Source: Legionella worsleiensis (GTDB taxonomy: Bacteria; Pseudomonadota; Gammaproteobacteria; Legionellales; Legionellaceae). From it: DNA of 64,000 nucleotides. The position numbers were made by a program, and so were the translations under genes. Under the pieces are notes generated by a model. That model ran no database searches, was not told the DNA's origin, and saw nothing but the letters and a program-made list of their open reading frames with translations. The stretch is taken from assembly GCF_001467535.1 (NCBI RefSeq), contig NZ_LNZC01000007.1, positions 1-64,000 on the forward strand. The letters are read 5' to 3'. Each line of letters opens with the position of its first letter. The stretch's first letter is position 1. Positions 17,715 to 26,941 of the stretch are shown piece by piece.

Positions 17715-19010
17715 ATGAACGCTAATGAAATACCGGTTCCGCATTTGACTACTGCTCAATCAGGACCTTTATATCATGTAGAAAAAATTCTATTAAATCA
17801 CATCGCACCAATCGAGGCTTGGTTTAGGAAAAAATGGAAAGAGACTCCAGCACCTTTAACTTCTTCGGTGGATTTACGTCATGCCGGTTTTAAACTGGCT
17901 CCAGTAGATACTAATCTATTTCCAGCCGGGTTTAATAATCTCAATCCTGATTTTCTGCCATTGTGTATTCAGGCTGCTCAGTCGGTATTGAACGATTACA
18001 TCCCGGGTTGTACTAAAATTTTAATATTACCCGAGAGTCATACCCGTAATAAATTCTACTTAGAGAGTTTGAATGTCTTGCGTACTGTTTTTACTAAAGC
18101 AGGGTTTATCGTCAGAATCGGTAGTCTTGATCCTGAAATTACTAATCCTAAAGAAATCATGCTTGAACATGGTGAAAGTTTACTGATAGAGCCTTTGCGC
18201 AGGCAAGGAGACCGAGTAGGTCTGGATGATTTCAGCCCTTGTTTTTTACTGCTAAATAATGATTTGTCTTCCGGTATTCCGCCGTTGCTTGAGGGGTTAG
18301 AGCAACGTATCAGACCTACTGCCAAACTGGGTTGGGCATCTCGTCTTAAATCAAGTCATTTTCAGTTTTTTGCTGAGGTGGCCGAAGAGTTTGCTGAGTT
18401 GATTAATCTCGATTCCTGGCTAATTAATCCTTATTTCAGTGCAATTAATGGCATAGATTTTATGGCTCAGGAAGGAATAGAGCAATTGGCTCTGGAGGTT
18501 GATAAAATTCTTGCCCAGGTTAGAGAAAAATACGCTGCATATGGAATAAAAGAAAAACCTTTTGTCGTAGTCAAGTCAGACAATGGTACTTATGGTATGA
18601 GTGTAATGATGGTTCATGATGCCAATGAAATCAGGCAGTTAAATCGAAAACAGCGTACCCGAATGTCCAGTAGCAAAGGAAGTAAAAAAGTAGACAGAGT
18701 GATCATTCAGGAAGGTGTTTATACTTTTGAAACCATGCCTGATGGAGCGGTGGCCGAGCCTGTGGTTTATATGATTGGTCAGTTTGTTGTCGGAGGATTT
18801 TACCGAGTCCATAAAGGGCGTGGAATTGATGAAAATCTGAATGCTCCAGGAATGCATTTTGAGCCACTTGCCTTTGCTCAGGCTTGTAATATGCCATCTG
18901 ATGAATTGGAAGTAGTGGATTGCCCTAATCGTTTTTATGTTTACGGGGTTATTGCCCGATTGGCTGCTCTAGCTGCCGCAAGAGAAATAAGAGCTATAGG
19001 AGGCGAGTAA
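17715..19010 (+). CDS. gshA: Glutamate-cysteine ligase, proteobacterial GshA type
   Basis: 431 residues. It joins glutamate and cysteine to gamma-glutamylcysteine with ATP, the first step of glutathione synthesis. The sequence belongs to the shorter proteobacterial GshA family distinct from the E. coli enzyme: an NLNPDFLPLCIQAAQ segment, KPFVVVKSDNGTYGMSVM in the ATP-grasp-like part, and VVYMIGQFVVGGFYR near the end. Its stop shares one base with the ATG of gshB (TAATG), so the two enzymes are made together. The name relies on family recall plus the firm gshB neighbour. Confidence 0.9.
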   Translation: MNANEIPVPHLTTAQSGPLYHVEKILLNHIAPIEAWFRKKWKETPAPLTSSVDLRHAGFKLAPVDTNLFPAGFNNLNPDFLPLCIQAAQSVLNDYIPGCTKILILPESHTRNKFYLESLNVLRTVFTKAGFIVRIGSLDPEITNPKEIMLEHGESLLIEPLRRQGDRVGLDDFSPCFLLLNNDLSSGIPPLLEGLEQRIRPTAKLGWASRLKSSHFQFFAEVAEEFAELINLDSWLINPYFSAINGIDFMAQEGIEQLALEVDKILAQVREKYAAYGIKEKPFVVVKSDNGTYGMSVMMVHDANEIRQLNRKQRTRMSSSKGSKKVDRVIIQEGVYTFETMPDGAVAEPVVYMIGQFVVGGFYRVHKGRGIDENLNAPGMHFEPLAFAQACNMPSDELEVVDCPNRFYVYGVIARLAALAAAREIRAIGGE

Positions 19011-19957
19011 TGAAACTTGCAGTTTTAATGGATCCGATAGATCGTTTGCATCCTTATAAGGACACAACGGTTGCCATGATTGCCAGTGCTCAGGCCATGG
19101 GATGGTCGTGCGTTTATTTTACTCAGGAGGACTTATTTTGCCGTTTGGGTCGTTCTTATGCATGCGTTCATGAAATCAGCCTGGGCGATTTACATTCCCC
19201 TCATTGGGCTAAAACAAAAGATTTGGGGGAGCAGGCATTAAGTGATTTTGATATTATTCTGATGCGTAAAGATCCTCCTTTTGATATGGAGTACATTTAT
19301 TCGACTTATGCTTTGGATTTAGCTGAGCGAGATGGGGTGCTGGTTGCTAACAAGCCACAAAGTTTGCGTGATGCTAATGAGAAATTTTTTACTTTAAACT
19401 TCCCCCAGTGTTGTCCGGTTACTTTGGTATCCAGAGACATAAAAAGATTAAAAGCTTTTTGGCAAGAACATCAAAACGTGATTTTTAAACCCCTTGAGGG
19501 AATGGGCGGGAGCTCGGTTTTTCATGTTGATGAGCAGGGAAGAAATTTATCTGTGATTCTTGAAGTATTAACTAAAGGTCAAAATAAATGCATCATGGCT
19601 CAATCCTATATTCCTGAAATTGCCCAGACCGGTGATAAAAGAATTCTGGTGATTCACGGTGAGCCTGTGCCCTATGCTCTGGCTCGGATCCCTGCACCGG
19701 GTGAGTTAAGAGGAAATTTGGCCGCTGGTGCCAGGGGTGAGGTGGTTCCTATCACAGCAAGAGATCGCTGGATTTGTGAACAAATTGCGCCTGTACTGCA
19801 AGCTAAAGGTTTGTACTTTGTTGGTATTGATGTGATTGGTGATTACTTGACTGAAATTAACGTGACCAGCCCCACTTGTTTGCGAGAGATAGCCGCCGAG
19901 ACGGGCTTGGATATTGCCGGAGATTTTCTGAAAGGTTTGGCAAAACTTCGTCACTAA
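19010..19957 (+). CDS. gshB: Glutathione synthase
   Basis: 315 residues, normal length. Adds glycine to gamma-glutamylcysteine. The ATP-grasp signature is present: MRKDPPFDMEYIYSTY, then NKPQSLRDANEK, IFKPLEGMGGSSVF (phosphate-binding loop), GDKRILVIHGEPVP, and the metal-binding GIDVIGDYLTEINVTSPT. Coupled to gshA by a one-base overlap. Cytosolic; glutathione supports redox balance during growth in host cells, which is an inference about role rather than something visible here. Confidence 0.97.
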   Translation: MKLAVLMDPIDRLHPYKDTTVAMIASAQAMGWSCVYFTQEDLFCRLGRSYACVHEISLGDLHSPHWAKTKDLGEQALSDFDIILMRKDPPFDMEYIYSTYALDLAERDGVLVANKPQSLRDANEKFFTLNFPQCCPVTLVSRDIKRLKAFWQEHQNVIFKPLEGMGGSSVFHVDEQGRNLSVILEVLTKGQNKCIMAQSYIPEIAQTGDKRILVIHGEPVPYALARIPAPGELRGNLAAGARGEVVPITARDRWICEQIAPVLQAKGLYFVGIDVIGDYLTEINVTSPTCLREIAAETGLDIAGDFLKGLAKLRH

Positions 19958-19996
19958 CGAGTTTGATATTGGTTGCAAAAAAGAGGGCTTAATCAG

Positions 19997-20021
19997 GGCT
20001 TCCTGTTGTTTTAGGGAAGCC
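19997..20021. terminator. Possible terminator between gshB and mlaA
   Basis: GGCTTCC and GGAAGCC form a 7-bp stem with an 11-base loop between the two convergent genes. There is no immediate T-run, so this is tentative. Confidence 0.4.
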
Positions 20022-20046
20022 ACTTCTTAAATAATAGCTTGACTAC

Positions 20047-20799
20047 TTACTCATCTACATAATCATTAGCTGCCGCTGATTCGTCTGCCTGTACGTCTTG
20101 GGCATAGAGAGAACCATTATCTTGTTCTGCTCCAGTAATAAGATAACTTCTGTGCTGTAAATAGGCATCACGAATAAATGAGTATTGATCCAACGCTTCA
20201 CTCATTAACCGCTCTGATTCAAAAAGTTGTGAACGCAAATCAACGTACCTTAAGCCTATAAGTCCAAAAGCCAGGGCATCATTCTCCATATATACGTAAG
20301 GACTCCAGAGAGCAAATTGAAACAGCCATCCCGATCCATCTCTGATTGTGCTGGGGCCTATAAAGGGAATAACGATATAAGGTGATTTTTTATCTCCCCA
20401 CTTGGCGAAGGTTAGCCCTAAATCATTATAATGGGGAGGCAGGCCAAATGTACTTGCTACATCAAAAACTCCAGCCACACCAAGGGTTGAGTTAATCACA
20501 AAACGCCAGGAGTCTCTTATTGCCCATTTTCCTTTCGCTTGTAAAATATCATTGGCTACGGTGGGCAACATATCAAGGTTATTAAACGCATTATTTACCC
20601 CTTTACGTACTACCGCAGGCACAACAGCTACATAAAGACGGGTCGGTGGTTTGAGTACGGTTGCATCAAATGCCATATTAAAGTTATGAACTTTGCGATT
20701 AAATGGTTCATATGGGTCTATGGGATTTGTCCCTTTATGAGCACATCCTGTTAATATCAAAGAACTGACCACCGAAGCAAATGTAACAATTAAGCGCAT
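20047..20799 (-). CDS. mlaA: MlaA (VacJ) outer membrane lipoprotein
   Basis: 250 residues. The signal peptide ends in the lipobox LTGC with Cys19 as the lipidation site. Family landmarks follow: NPIDPYEPFNRKVHNFN, FVINSTLGVAGVFDVA, and GPYIVIPFIGPSTIRDG-like text (here SPYIVIPFIGPSTIRDG). MlaA removes misplaced phospholipids from the outer leaflet of the outer membrane and passes them to MlaC. The other mla genes are not in this window. The C-terminal ~35 residues are acidic and variable. Confidence 0.95.
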   Translation of the reverse strand: MRLIVTFASVVSSLILTGCAHKGTNPIDPYEPFNRKVHNFNMAFDATVLKPPTRLYVAVVPAVVRKGVNNAFNNLDMLPTVANDILQAKGKWAIRDSWRFVINSTLGVAGVFDVASTFGLPPHYNDLGLTFAKWGDKKSPYIVIPFIGPSTIRDGSGWLFQFALWSPYVYMENDALAFGLIGLRYVDLRSQLFESERLMSEALDQYSFIRDAYLQHRSYLITGAEQDNGSLYAQDVQADESAAANDYVDE

Positions 20800-20949
20800 G
20801 ATTATTTCTATTTATTAGATACTTAAAATGATGTTACACCAGTTTATACTTCTTGCAAACTGCTGTTTCATCAAGAAATTTAATGAATAACAAACAAGCC
20901 TTTTGCTTTATGATTTATTTCGCTTTTGGTGCAATTATTTGGATGTAAT

Positions 20950-21387
20950 TTAAAACTGCATTAAAAACGTAACCGGTCCATCGTTACATAAATGAACCTG
21001 CATGTCCGCCCCAAAGCACCCGCTAGCCGTGTTGGGATGAGCTGTAAACGCCATGTTCAGTAATTTATCAAAAAGCTGTTTACCAAGTTCTGGTGATGCT
21101 GCATTTGAAAAACTGGGTCTGAGGCCCTTTTGGGTGTCCGCCATGAGGGTAAATTGCGGTACCAACAAAAGACCACCGTTGATCTCTTTCAGGCTTAAGT
21201 TCATTTTGCCTTCACTGTCAGCAAATACACGGTAATTAAGACACTTATGCAGCATCTTGCTTAACCGGGATTCTGTGTCATCGGGTTCAAAACCACACAA
21301 AATCATAAGACCTTGCTTAATTGATCCAACGGTGGTGTTATCAATGTCAACTCGTGCTTCGGAAACTCGTTGCAGTACGGTTAACAT
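20950..21387 (-). CDS. dtd: D-aminoacyl-tRNA deacylase
   Basis: 145 residues, the usual length. Hydrolyses D-amino acids from tRNA. The first family motif reads VPQFTLMADT where most members have SQFTL; the second, NDGPVTFLMQF, is intact and ends the protein. The Ser-to-Pro change is probably tolerated, because catalysis is thought to rely mainly on the substrate. The ATG lies inside the end of pip (ATGTTAA), a 7-base overlap that couples translation. Confidence 0.95.
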   Translation of the reverse strand: MLTVLQRVSEARVDIDNTTVGSIKQGLMILCGFEPDDTESRLSKMLHKCLNYRVFADSEGKMNLSLKEINGGLLLVPQFTLMADTQKGLRPSFSNAASPELGKQLFDKLLNMAFTAHPNTASGCFGADMQVHLCNDGPVTFLMQF

Positions 21388-22340
21388 GCATCCAATCCTT
21401 GTTTGGATATTTCTTTGGTGGCATAAATGATGGCATCAATTATTCCTGATTCTCTGTCTGAGTGTCCGGCATCTCTGACTATTCTAAGATTGGATGCAGG
21501 AATTGCCTGATGCAGCTCCCAAGCGCCGGCCAAAGGGCTCACCAGATCAAATCGTCCGTGTACAATGTAGGTTGGTATGTGTCTGATTTTACTGACATTA
21601 TTCATCACCTGATTTTCTTCAATGAAATAATGATTGGTGATGAAATGTGATTCCAATGTAGCCAGGGCAAGCGCAAAATGAGGATCGCTGTATTGATCAA
21701 TCACGTACAGATGCGGTTGCAAGCTACTGCATCGTGCCTGCCATAATGCCCAGTTTTTTGCAGCACTCATCCGCAGCAGATCGTTAGAACCTTGCAGGCA
21801 ATCTGCGTAAAACTGTGGAATACGATCTTGCTTGTTCTCTGGAACCATGCTGATAAATTCCTGCCAATAATCAGGATAAACAAGACTTGCCCCTTGTTTG
21901 TAAAACCAATCAATGTCCTGTTTCCGACCCAAAAAGATCTGATGTAATAATAATGCTTTGATTTGTTGAGGGAATTTTTGTGCATAAAGAAGGGCCAAGA
22001 GCGATCCCCACCCACCGCCAAAGAGAACAAATTCTGAAAGATTTAGAAAATCTCGAATGGTATCTATGTCATCCAAAAGTAATGAAGTAGTGTTTTCTGT
22101 AATGTCCAGGTGAGGGGTTGAACGCCCGCAACCTCTTTGGTCAAACAGAATGATTCTGAAGCGTTGAGGATCAAAAAAGCGTCTGAGATGAGGGTCTGCT
22201 TCACCCCCCGGACCTGCGTGGAGCACAATAACCGGAATACCTTCAGGGTTACCCGTTTCTTCGACGTACAGCTGATGCGATTTGCTGACCCTAACCTCAT
22301 GTTGGGCATAGGGTTTTATTGCTGGATAGAGAGAATGCAT
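21381..22340 (-). CDS. pip: Proline iminopeptidase homologue lacking the catalytic Ser
   Basis: 319 residues, full length for the S33 alpha/beta-hydrolase Pip, which removes N-terminal proline from peptides. Recognisable: FDQRGCGRSTPH, the Asp loop HGRFDLVSPLAGAWELH, and DAGHSDRE. However, the nucleophile elbow reads GGGWGS (residues 108-113) where active enzymes have GGSWGS; residue 110 is GGG (Gly) at 22011-22013. The oxyanion loop is HAGPGG rather than HGGPGG, and a usual WE is WQ in NWALWQARC. The frame is intact, so this looks like an inactive or repurposed homologue. It overlaps dtd. Confidence 0.85.
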   Translation of the reverse strand: MHSLYPAIKPYAQHEVRVSKSHQLYVEETGNPEGIPVIVLHAGPGGEADPHLRRFFDPQRFRIILFDQRGCGRSTPHLDITENTTSLLLDDIDTIRDFLNLSEFVLFGGGWGSLLALLYAQKFPQQIKALLLHQIFLGRKQDIDWFYKQGASLVYPDYWQEFISMVPENKQDRIPQFYADCLQGSNDLLRMSAAKNWALWQARCSSLQPHLYVIDQYSDPHFALALATLESHFITNHYFIEENQVMNNVSKIRHIPTYIVHGRFDLVSPLAGAWELHQAIPASNLRIVRDAGHSDRESGIIDAIIYATKEISKQGLDAC

Positions 22341-22536
22341 AGTAGTCCTTTATCATTTTTTTTATAGTATACTTGAATTAATTGTAAAACAAAAAATTAC
22401 CGTATTATGCGTTGTGAATACGTTTTAAAAACAAACTCGTTTTTCAGGCTTTTCTATCCAGGACGTGCATAATCCCTTTGTCTTTATGAGTTAAATTGAA
22501 GATAATGTCCCATCTCTATTCAACTGGACTGTATTT

Positions 22537-24717
22537 ATGAGCATGACAGAGCTCCTTAAAGGCTTGAATGAACGACAGTACGAGGCTGTTACAGCACCTT
22601 TAAATAATATGTTGGTTTTGGCCGGTGCCGGTAGCGGTAAGACTCGGGTTTTGGTCAGCCGAATTGCCTGGTTAATTGAAAAAGAACAGCTTTCACCCCA
22701 TGGAATTCTTGCTGTTACCTTTACGAATAAAGCCGCTGGAGAAATGCGTACTCGACTAAGCAGCATGCTAAAAGATCCTGTGATGGGACTTTGGGTGGGT
22801 ACTTTTCATGGTTTATGCCACCGTCTGTTGCGTCGCCATTATAAAGAGGCTCATTTGCCCGAGCAGTTTCACATTCTGGATTCTGAAGATCAGGCTCGAA
22901 TGATTAAACGGGTTATTGCCTCGCTAAATCTTGATTCTGAACGGTGGCCTGTCAAGCAAGCGCAGTCCTTTATTAACGGTAGAAAAGATGAAGGCATAAG
23001 GCCTCAACATGTTAATGCCCTTTCTTACGGTCCAACTAAAACCTTGGTCGCAATATACAGTGCTTACGAACAAGCCTGTCGAACAGCGGGCGTTATTGAT
23101 TTTGCCGAATTATTATTAAGAACCCATGAGCTGTTAAGAGATAATCCTGAACTGTTGGCGCATTACAGGGATAGATTCCAAGCGATATTGGTTGATGAAT
23201 TTCAGGATACTAACACCATTCAATATGCCTGGATTCGTTTACTTGCCGGAGATAATACTCCTGTATTAGCGGTAGGCGATGACGATCAGTCTATCTACGG
23301 TTGGCGTGGTGCCAAGGTAGAAAACATCCAAAAATTTGCTACAGACTTTAAAAACACGCTTACAATAAGGCTGGAACAAAATTATCGCTCAACGGCTACC
23401 ATTCTTGAAGCAGCAAATGCCTTAATTACCAATAATCAGTCACGTATGGGTAAGGATTTATGGACGGCAGGAAATGCAGGTGAAAAAATCACGGTATACA
23501 GTGCGTTTAACGAGATTGAGGAAGCCCGTTTTGTTGCCGAACGCATCATGATGGAACTGAATCAGGGTGGCAGTGCTGATGAAATTGCCATATTGTATCG
23601 TTCTAATGCTCAATCACGGGTGTTGGAAGAGGCCTTATTACGCGCCGGAATTGCCTATAGAATCTATGGGGGGCTGCGATTCTTTGATAGAGCAGAGGTA
23701 AAAGATACCTTGGCATACTTACGTTTGGTAGTCAATAATCACGACGATACCGCATTCGAGCGTGTTGTTAATTTTCCTACTCGTGGAATTGGTGAAAAAA
23801 CGCTGGAAGATTTACGGCATTATGCCAAGACAGAGCAATGTTCCTTGTGGAGTGCCGCACACTATTTGCTGCAATCCGATGCCATGACACAGCGCTCCGC
23901 TACATCGTTACAACGCTTTATCCATTTGATAGAACAGTTGCAGTTAAAAACTGCCGCTACGGAATTGGATGAGCAATTATCCGAAGTGATTCAATCAAGC
24001 GGGCTTTATGCTCACTTCAGTAAAATTAAAGGTGATAAATCAGAATCACGATTGGACAACCTGCAAGAATTGATTAATGCGGCCAAACAATTTCGCTACG
24101 AACAGGATCAGGACGAAGAACTTCCCTTGGTCAACGCATTTCTAGCTCATGCTTCACTGGAAGCGGGCGAGATGCAGGCTGATGAGTACGAGCGTTCTGT
24201 TCATTTAATGACCTTGCATGCAGCCAAGGGTCTGGAATTTCCTTGCGTATTTTTGGTTGGTCTTGAAGAGGGTGTCTTCCCAGGCAAACAATCGCTTGAG
24301 GAGCCGGGACGCCTGGAAGAAGAGCGTCGCTTATGTTACGTGGGCATGACTCGAGCCATGCGCAAATTGACTTTGTCCTATGCTGAAGTCAGGCGTCAAT
24401 ATGGGCGAGAAGAATACCACAGGCCTTCACGCTTTTTACGAGAATTACCCGAGCAGTTGCTCGAACAAGTGAGAGTCAAATCACGGTTTACTCCTGCTGC
24501 CAGTGCACGTAGTTCTATTGCTCAGGTCCCTGAATCTTCCGGTATTCCTATGGGGCAAAGTGTGATTCATGCGAAATTTGGGCAAGGCATTGTTCTTGCT
24601 ATCGAGGGAAGCGGTGCGCACACCCGAGTACAGGTTAAATTCAGTGAGCATGGAGTCAAGTGGCTGGTTTTAGCCTATGCTAACTTAACGGTAGTTGATG
24701 AGCTCTCTCATTTTTAA
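22537..24717 (+). CDS. uvrD: DNA helicase II, UvrD
   Basis: 726 residues, normal for UvrD. A 3'-5' superfamily 1 helicase acting in nucleotide excision and mismatch repair. Seen in order: the Q motif LNERQYEAVTAP, Walker A AGAGSGKTRVL, TFTNKAAGEMRTRL, Walker B VDEFQDTN, DDDQSIYGWRGA, QNYRS, TLHAAKGLEFPCVFLVGLE and VGMTRAM. The C-terminal part has a short KFGQGIVLAIEGSG Tudor-like tail. No LexA-type box was found in the divergent promoter region shared with pip. Confidence 0.97.
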   Translation: MSMTELLKGLNERQYEAVTAPLNNMLVLAGAGSGKTRVLVSRIAWLIEKEQLSPHGILAVTFTNKAAGEMRTRLSSMLKDPVMGLWVGTFHGLCHRLLRRHYKEAHLPEQFHILDSEDQARMIKRVIASLNLDSERWPVKQAQSFINGRKDEGIRPQHVNALSYGPTKTLVAIYSAYEQACRTAGVIDFAELLLRTHELLRDNPELLAHYRDRFQAILVDEFQDTNTIQYAWIRLLAGDNTPVLAVGDDDQSIYGWRGAKVENIQKFATDFKNTLTIRLEQNYRSTATILEAANALITNNQSRMGKDLWTAGNAGEKITVYSAFNEIEEARFVAERIMMELNQGGSADEIAILYRSNAQSRVLEEALLRAGIAYRIYGGLRFFDRAEVKDTLAYLRLVVNNHDDTAFERVVNFPTRGIGEKTLEDLRHYAKTEQCSLWSAAHYLLQSDAMTQRSATSLQRFIHLIEQLQLKTAATELDEQLSEVIQSSGLYAHFSKIKGDKSESRLDNLQELINAAKQFRYEQDQDEELPLVNAFLAHASLEAGEMQADEYERSVHLMTLHAAKGLEFPCVFLVGLEEGVFPGKQSLEEPGRLEEERRLCYVGMTRAMRKLTLSYAEVRRQYGREEYHRPSRFLRELPEQLLEQVRVKSRFTPAASARSSIAQVPESSGIPMGQSVIHAKFGQGIVLAIEGSGAHTRVQVKFSEHGVKWLVLAYANLTVVDELSHF

Positions 24718-24735
24718 TGGAGAGTTGGACGCTGG

Positions 24736-24762
24736 ATCCCACAGCATTTGTTGCAGTGGGAT
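24736..24762. terminator. Hairpin between uvrD and convergent gene
   Basis: ATCCCAC and GTGGGAT form a 7-bp stem, extended inward by GCA/TGC across a mismatch. It lies 18 bases past uvrD's stop and 12 bases from the convergent stop. The T-run is weak. Confidence 0.45.
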
Positions 24763-24774
24763 TGTGTACATCAA

Positions 24775-25689
24775 TTAGACTACCATGCTGGTTGGAGCGT
24801 GTGACGCTTCTTCAGCTATTTGAATAGGGGTCTGAAGTCGCTCCATAAGCGTCGTCAAGTCTGCAGTTCTCACTCGGCATAAGGCAGTTATGGCACGCAA
24901 ATCAAATACCACAGCATACGGCGCAATAATATTTGTGCCTAGTACTGACCAGAGGTTATAAACGGATCCGCGTGTAATTGCAAAATCAATACCTAAACCA
25001 GGTGTATTAGCATCCCAAGTCTGCCAATTAGATAACAACACATTACCTGATTCTACCTTTAAAAACCTTAGAGAACGTTTTAATCCATCTTTAGAACTTG
25101 GCGTTTCTTTAAGATATGGGAAAGGATTACAATACTCGTGCCTAACGTGTGCTGGTAAATCTCGCTGAGCCATGCCTACAACCTTACACCAGTGCGCTTC
25201 CAACTGAGACGTACTCCAGGAATTACAATTATTAACACAGGTTTGCAGTGCTGAAATAAGAGGCTTAAAACTAAAGTGTTCTTTTTGCTCCTCGGCTTGC
25301 TTTAACAAGTCTTTTCTGATTTCCTCTCCCTGTTCGTTTTGGGGAAGACAATCGATCATCATGTTATACATGTGGGTATCCATAGCCCATAGGGCATATT
25401 GAAATGCAGTACCTGAAAAGGATGCCCCGGTTATGTCTTTAAAAGGACTCAATGGTCTGTAACTTAATAGTCCAATATTTTTTCTGAGAATGACTTCCGC
25501 CTCATTTTGTCTGCCATACCCTACATGTTCGAATAATTCTAATGCCTGTGCGGCTACCCAGGCCCGGTTGTATTTTTTAATTTTGTCAGGTCCAGGCTGA
25601 CATGATGTCTCATCACGCATAAGCCCAAATAAAGTCAATTGCAGTTTGCGTTTGATGTCTTCGGATATTTTTTCTTCTGTTGCTGCCAT
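24775..25689 (-). CDS. Legionella-type protein with AFQYALWAMDTHM core
   Basis: 304 residues, helical, no signal peptide. The segment from GRQNEAEVILRKNIGLLSYR through TAFQYALWAMDTHMYNMM resembles, from memory, a repeated module found in many Legionella and Coxiella proteins that look like degenerate ankyrin repeats. The C-terminal half has no motif I know. The tail (EEASHAPTSMVV) is polar with small residues, which would suit a Dot/Icm signal. It lies opposite dsbA2 with a 263-bp divergent promoter region. Confidence 0.7.
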   Translation of the reverse strand: MAATEEKISEDIKRKLQLTLFGLMRDETSCQPGPDKIKKYNRAWVAAQALELFEHVGYGRQNEAEVILRKNIGLLSYRPLSPFKDITGASFSGTAFQYALWAMDTHMYNMMIDCLPQNEQGEEIRKDLLKQAEEQKEHFSFKPLISALQTCVNNCNSWSTSQLEAHWCKVVGMAQRDLPAHVRHEYCNPFPYLKETPSSKDGLKRSLRFLKVESGNVLLSNWQTWDANTPGLGIDFAITRGSVYNLWSVLGTNIIAPYAVVFDLRAITALCRVRTADLTTLMERLQTPIQIAEEASHAPTSMVV

Positions 25690-25767
25690 GATTGGATGCT
25701 CCTATTATTTATGAGCGTAAATTGCACACTAAATGGAATGAAACAAATAGTTCATAATGATTTGCGT

Positions 25768-25783
25768 TTTATCAATTGATAAA
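25768..25783. promoter_or_regulatory. 16-bp perfect palindrome upstream of dsbA2
   Basis: TTTATCAATTGATAAA reads the same on both strands and sits in the divergent region between the 25689 and 25953 starts. Such a site suits a dimeric regulator, but no regulator is known to me for it. Confidence 0.35.
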
Positions 25784-25952
25784 CGAAAGGTCAAGTTCAT
25801 TATTAATTATTGAATTTTTCTTTCGTCGATGCTAGGGTGCAACTGGCTAAAGGAACTGGATTCAATTAAAATTCAGTCGCGGTAGTGAATAAACAAAAAA
25901 AGCTGCCGAAATTAACTTGGATTATTAGTTAACCATTAATAAGGGGAATTGT

Positions 25953-26738
25953 GTGAAATTTTCAAAATTTTTAACCGCAGGAGCACTGGCAACATCTTTA
26001 GTATCACCCATGACCATGGCCGCTGATGCTACAACTACCCCTATGTCTGATGCTCAAAAAAAAGAAATTGAACAACTGGTTCATGATTATTTGATCAGTA
26101 ATCCAGAGGTATTATTAGAAGCCTCTCAAGCATTGCAACAAAAACAACAGCAAAACATGCAGCAGCAAGCACAGTCTGCTATTTTAGAAAATGCAGATCA
26201 GCTGTTTCAGGGTAAGTTGACTACTGTAGGTAATGCCAAGGGCGCTGTTAGCATAGTCGAGTTCTTTGATTATCAATGCATTCATTGCAAAAAAATGTCC
26301 CCTGTCATTGATGGTTTAGTGAAAAAAGATTCAGGTCTTAGGGTCATTTATAAAGAATTTCCTATTTTTGGTAAAAGTTCTGAAACGGCATCAAGAGCAG
26401 CTCTTGCCGCTGGTATGCAAGGTAAATACCTCCAGATGCATGAAGCTCTGTTAAAAATTGACAAACGTCTTGATGATAAGCTGGTTATGGATGCAGCCAA
26501 ATCTTTGGGTTTGAATATGGATAAACTGAAAAAAGATATGGACAGTAAAGAAGTTACTGATATTTTAGAATCCAATCGTCAATTAGCTGAAAAATTACAT
26601 CTGATGGGGACACCTGCGTTTATTGTTGCATCGACTCCAGATGGCAAATTTAAAGCCGGCTCTGAGCCTTCATTTATTCCAGGTGCAGCAAGTGAAGAGT
26701 CTTTAAGAGAACTCATTAAGAAAGCAGCTGGAAACTAG
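25953..26738 (+). CDS. dsbA2: DsbA2/Com1-like periplasmic thiol oxidoreductase
   Basis: 261 residues from a GTG start with AAGGGG at good spacing. A signal peptide ends near MTMA. A helical, Gln-rich N-terminal extension (residues ~35-85) fits the dimerising region of the 27-kDa Com1/DsbA2 group. The thioredoxin fold follows, with active site FFDYQCIHCKKM (Cys109 and Cys112) and a cis-Pro in MGTPAFIVA. It forms or isomerises disulfides in envelope proteins, including, by recall of L. pneumophila work, Dot/Icm components. Terminated by a strong palindrome. Confidence 0.93.
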   Translation: MKFSKFLTAGALATSLVSPMTMAADATTTPMSDAQKKEIEQLVHDYLISNPEVLLEASQALQQKQQQNMQQQAQSAILENADQLFQGKLTTVGNAKGAVSIVEFFDYQCIHCKKMSPVIDGLVKKDSGLRVIYKEFPIFGKSSETASRAALAAGMQGKYLQMHEALLKIDKRLDDKLVMDAAKSLGLNMDKLKKDMDSKEVTDILESNRQLAEKLHLMGTPAFIVASTPDGKFKAGSEPSFIPGAASEESLRELIKKAAGN

Positions 26739-26816
26739 AGTAATTCTGTGACCTCTTGACGTGATTCTGGATGTGTAAGATTGTTCTCTAACAAATCACA
26801 TACCAGAAGCAAATAA

Positions 26817-26848
26817 TTATAGAGACTGTGACTTCACAGTCTCTATAA
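26817..26848 (+). terminator. Long perfect hairpin after dsbA2
   Basis: TTATAGAGACTGTGA and its complement pair over 15 positions with a two-base centre (a 4-6 base loop in practice), followed by GTTTC. It lies 79 bases past the stop. The T-run is short, but stem stability is high. Confidence 0.6.
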
Positions 26849-26941
26849 GTTTCAAGCCTGATGAGGGCAGTATGATGTCTAAGCCAGAGAAACACTAAAA
26901 GAGTCGCCATAAACCCCCTTATTGTTAATTTTGAGATTTTC

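Noticed and set aside
22341-22536. LexA/SOS box upstream of uvrD
   Set aside because: A CTGT is present at 22527 but no matching ACAG at the right distance; no SOS-type operator.
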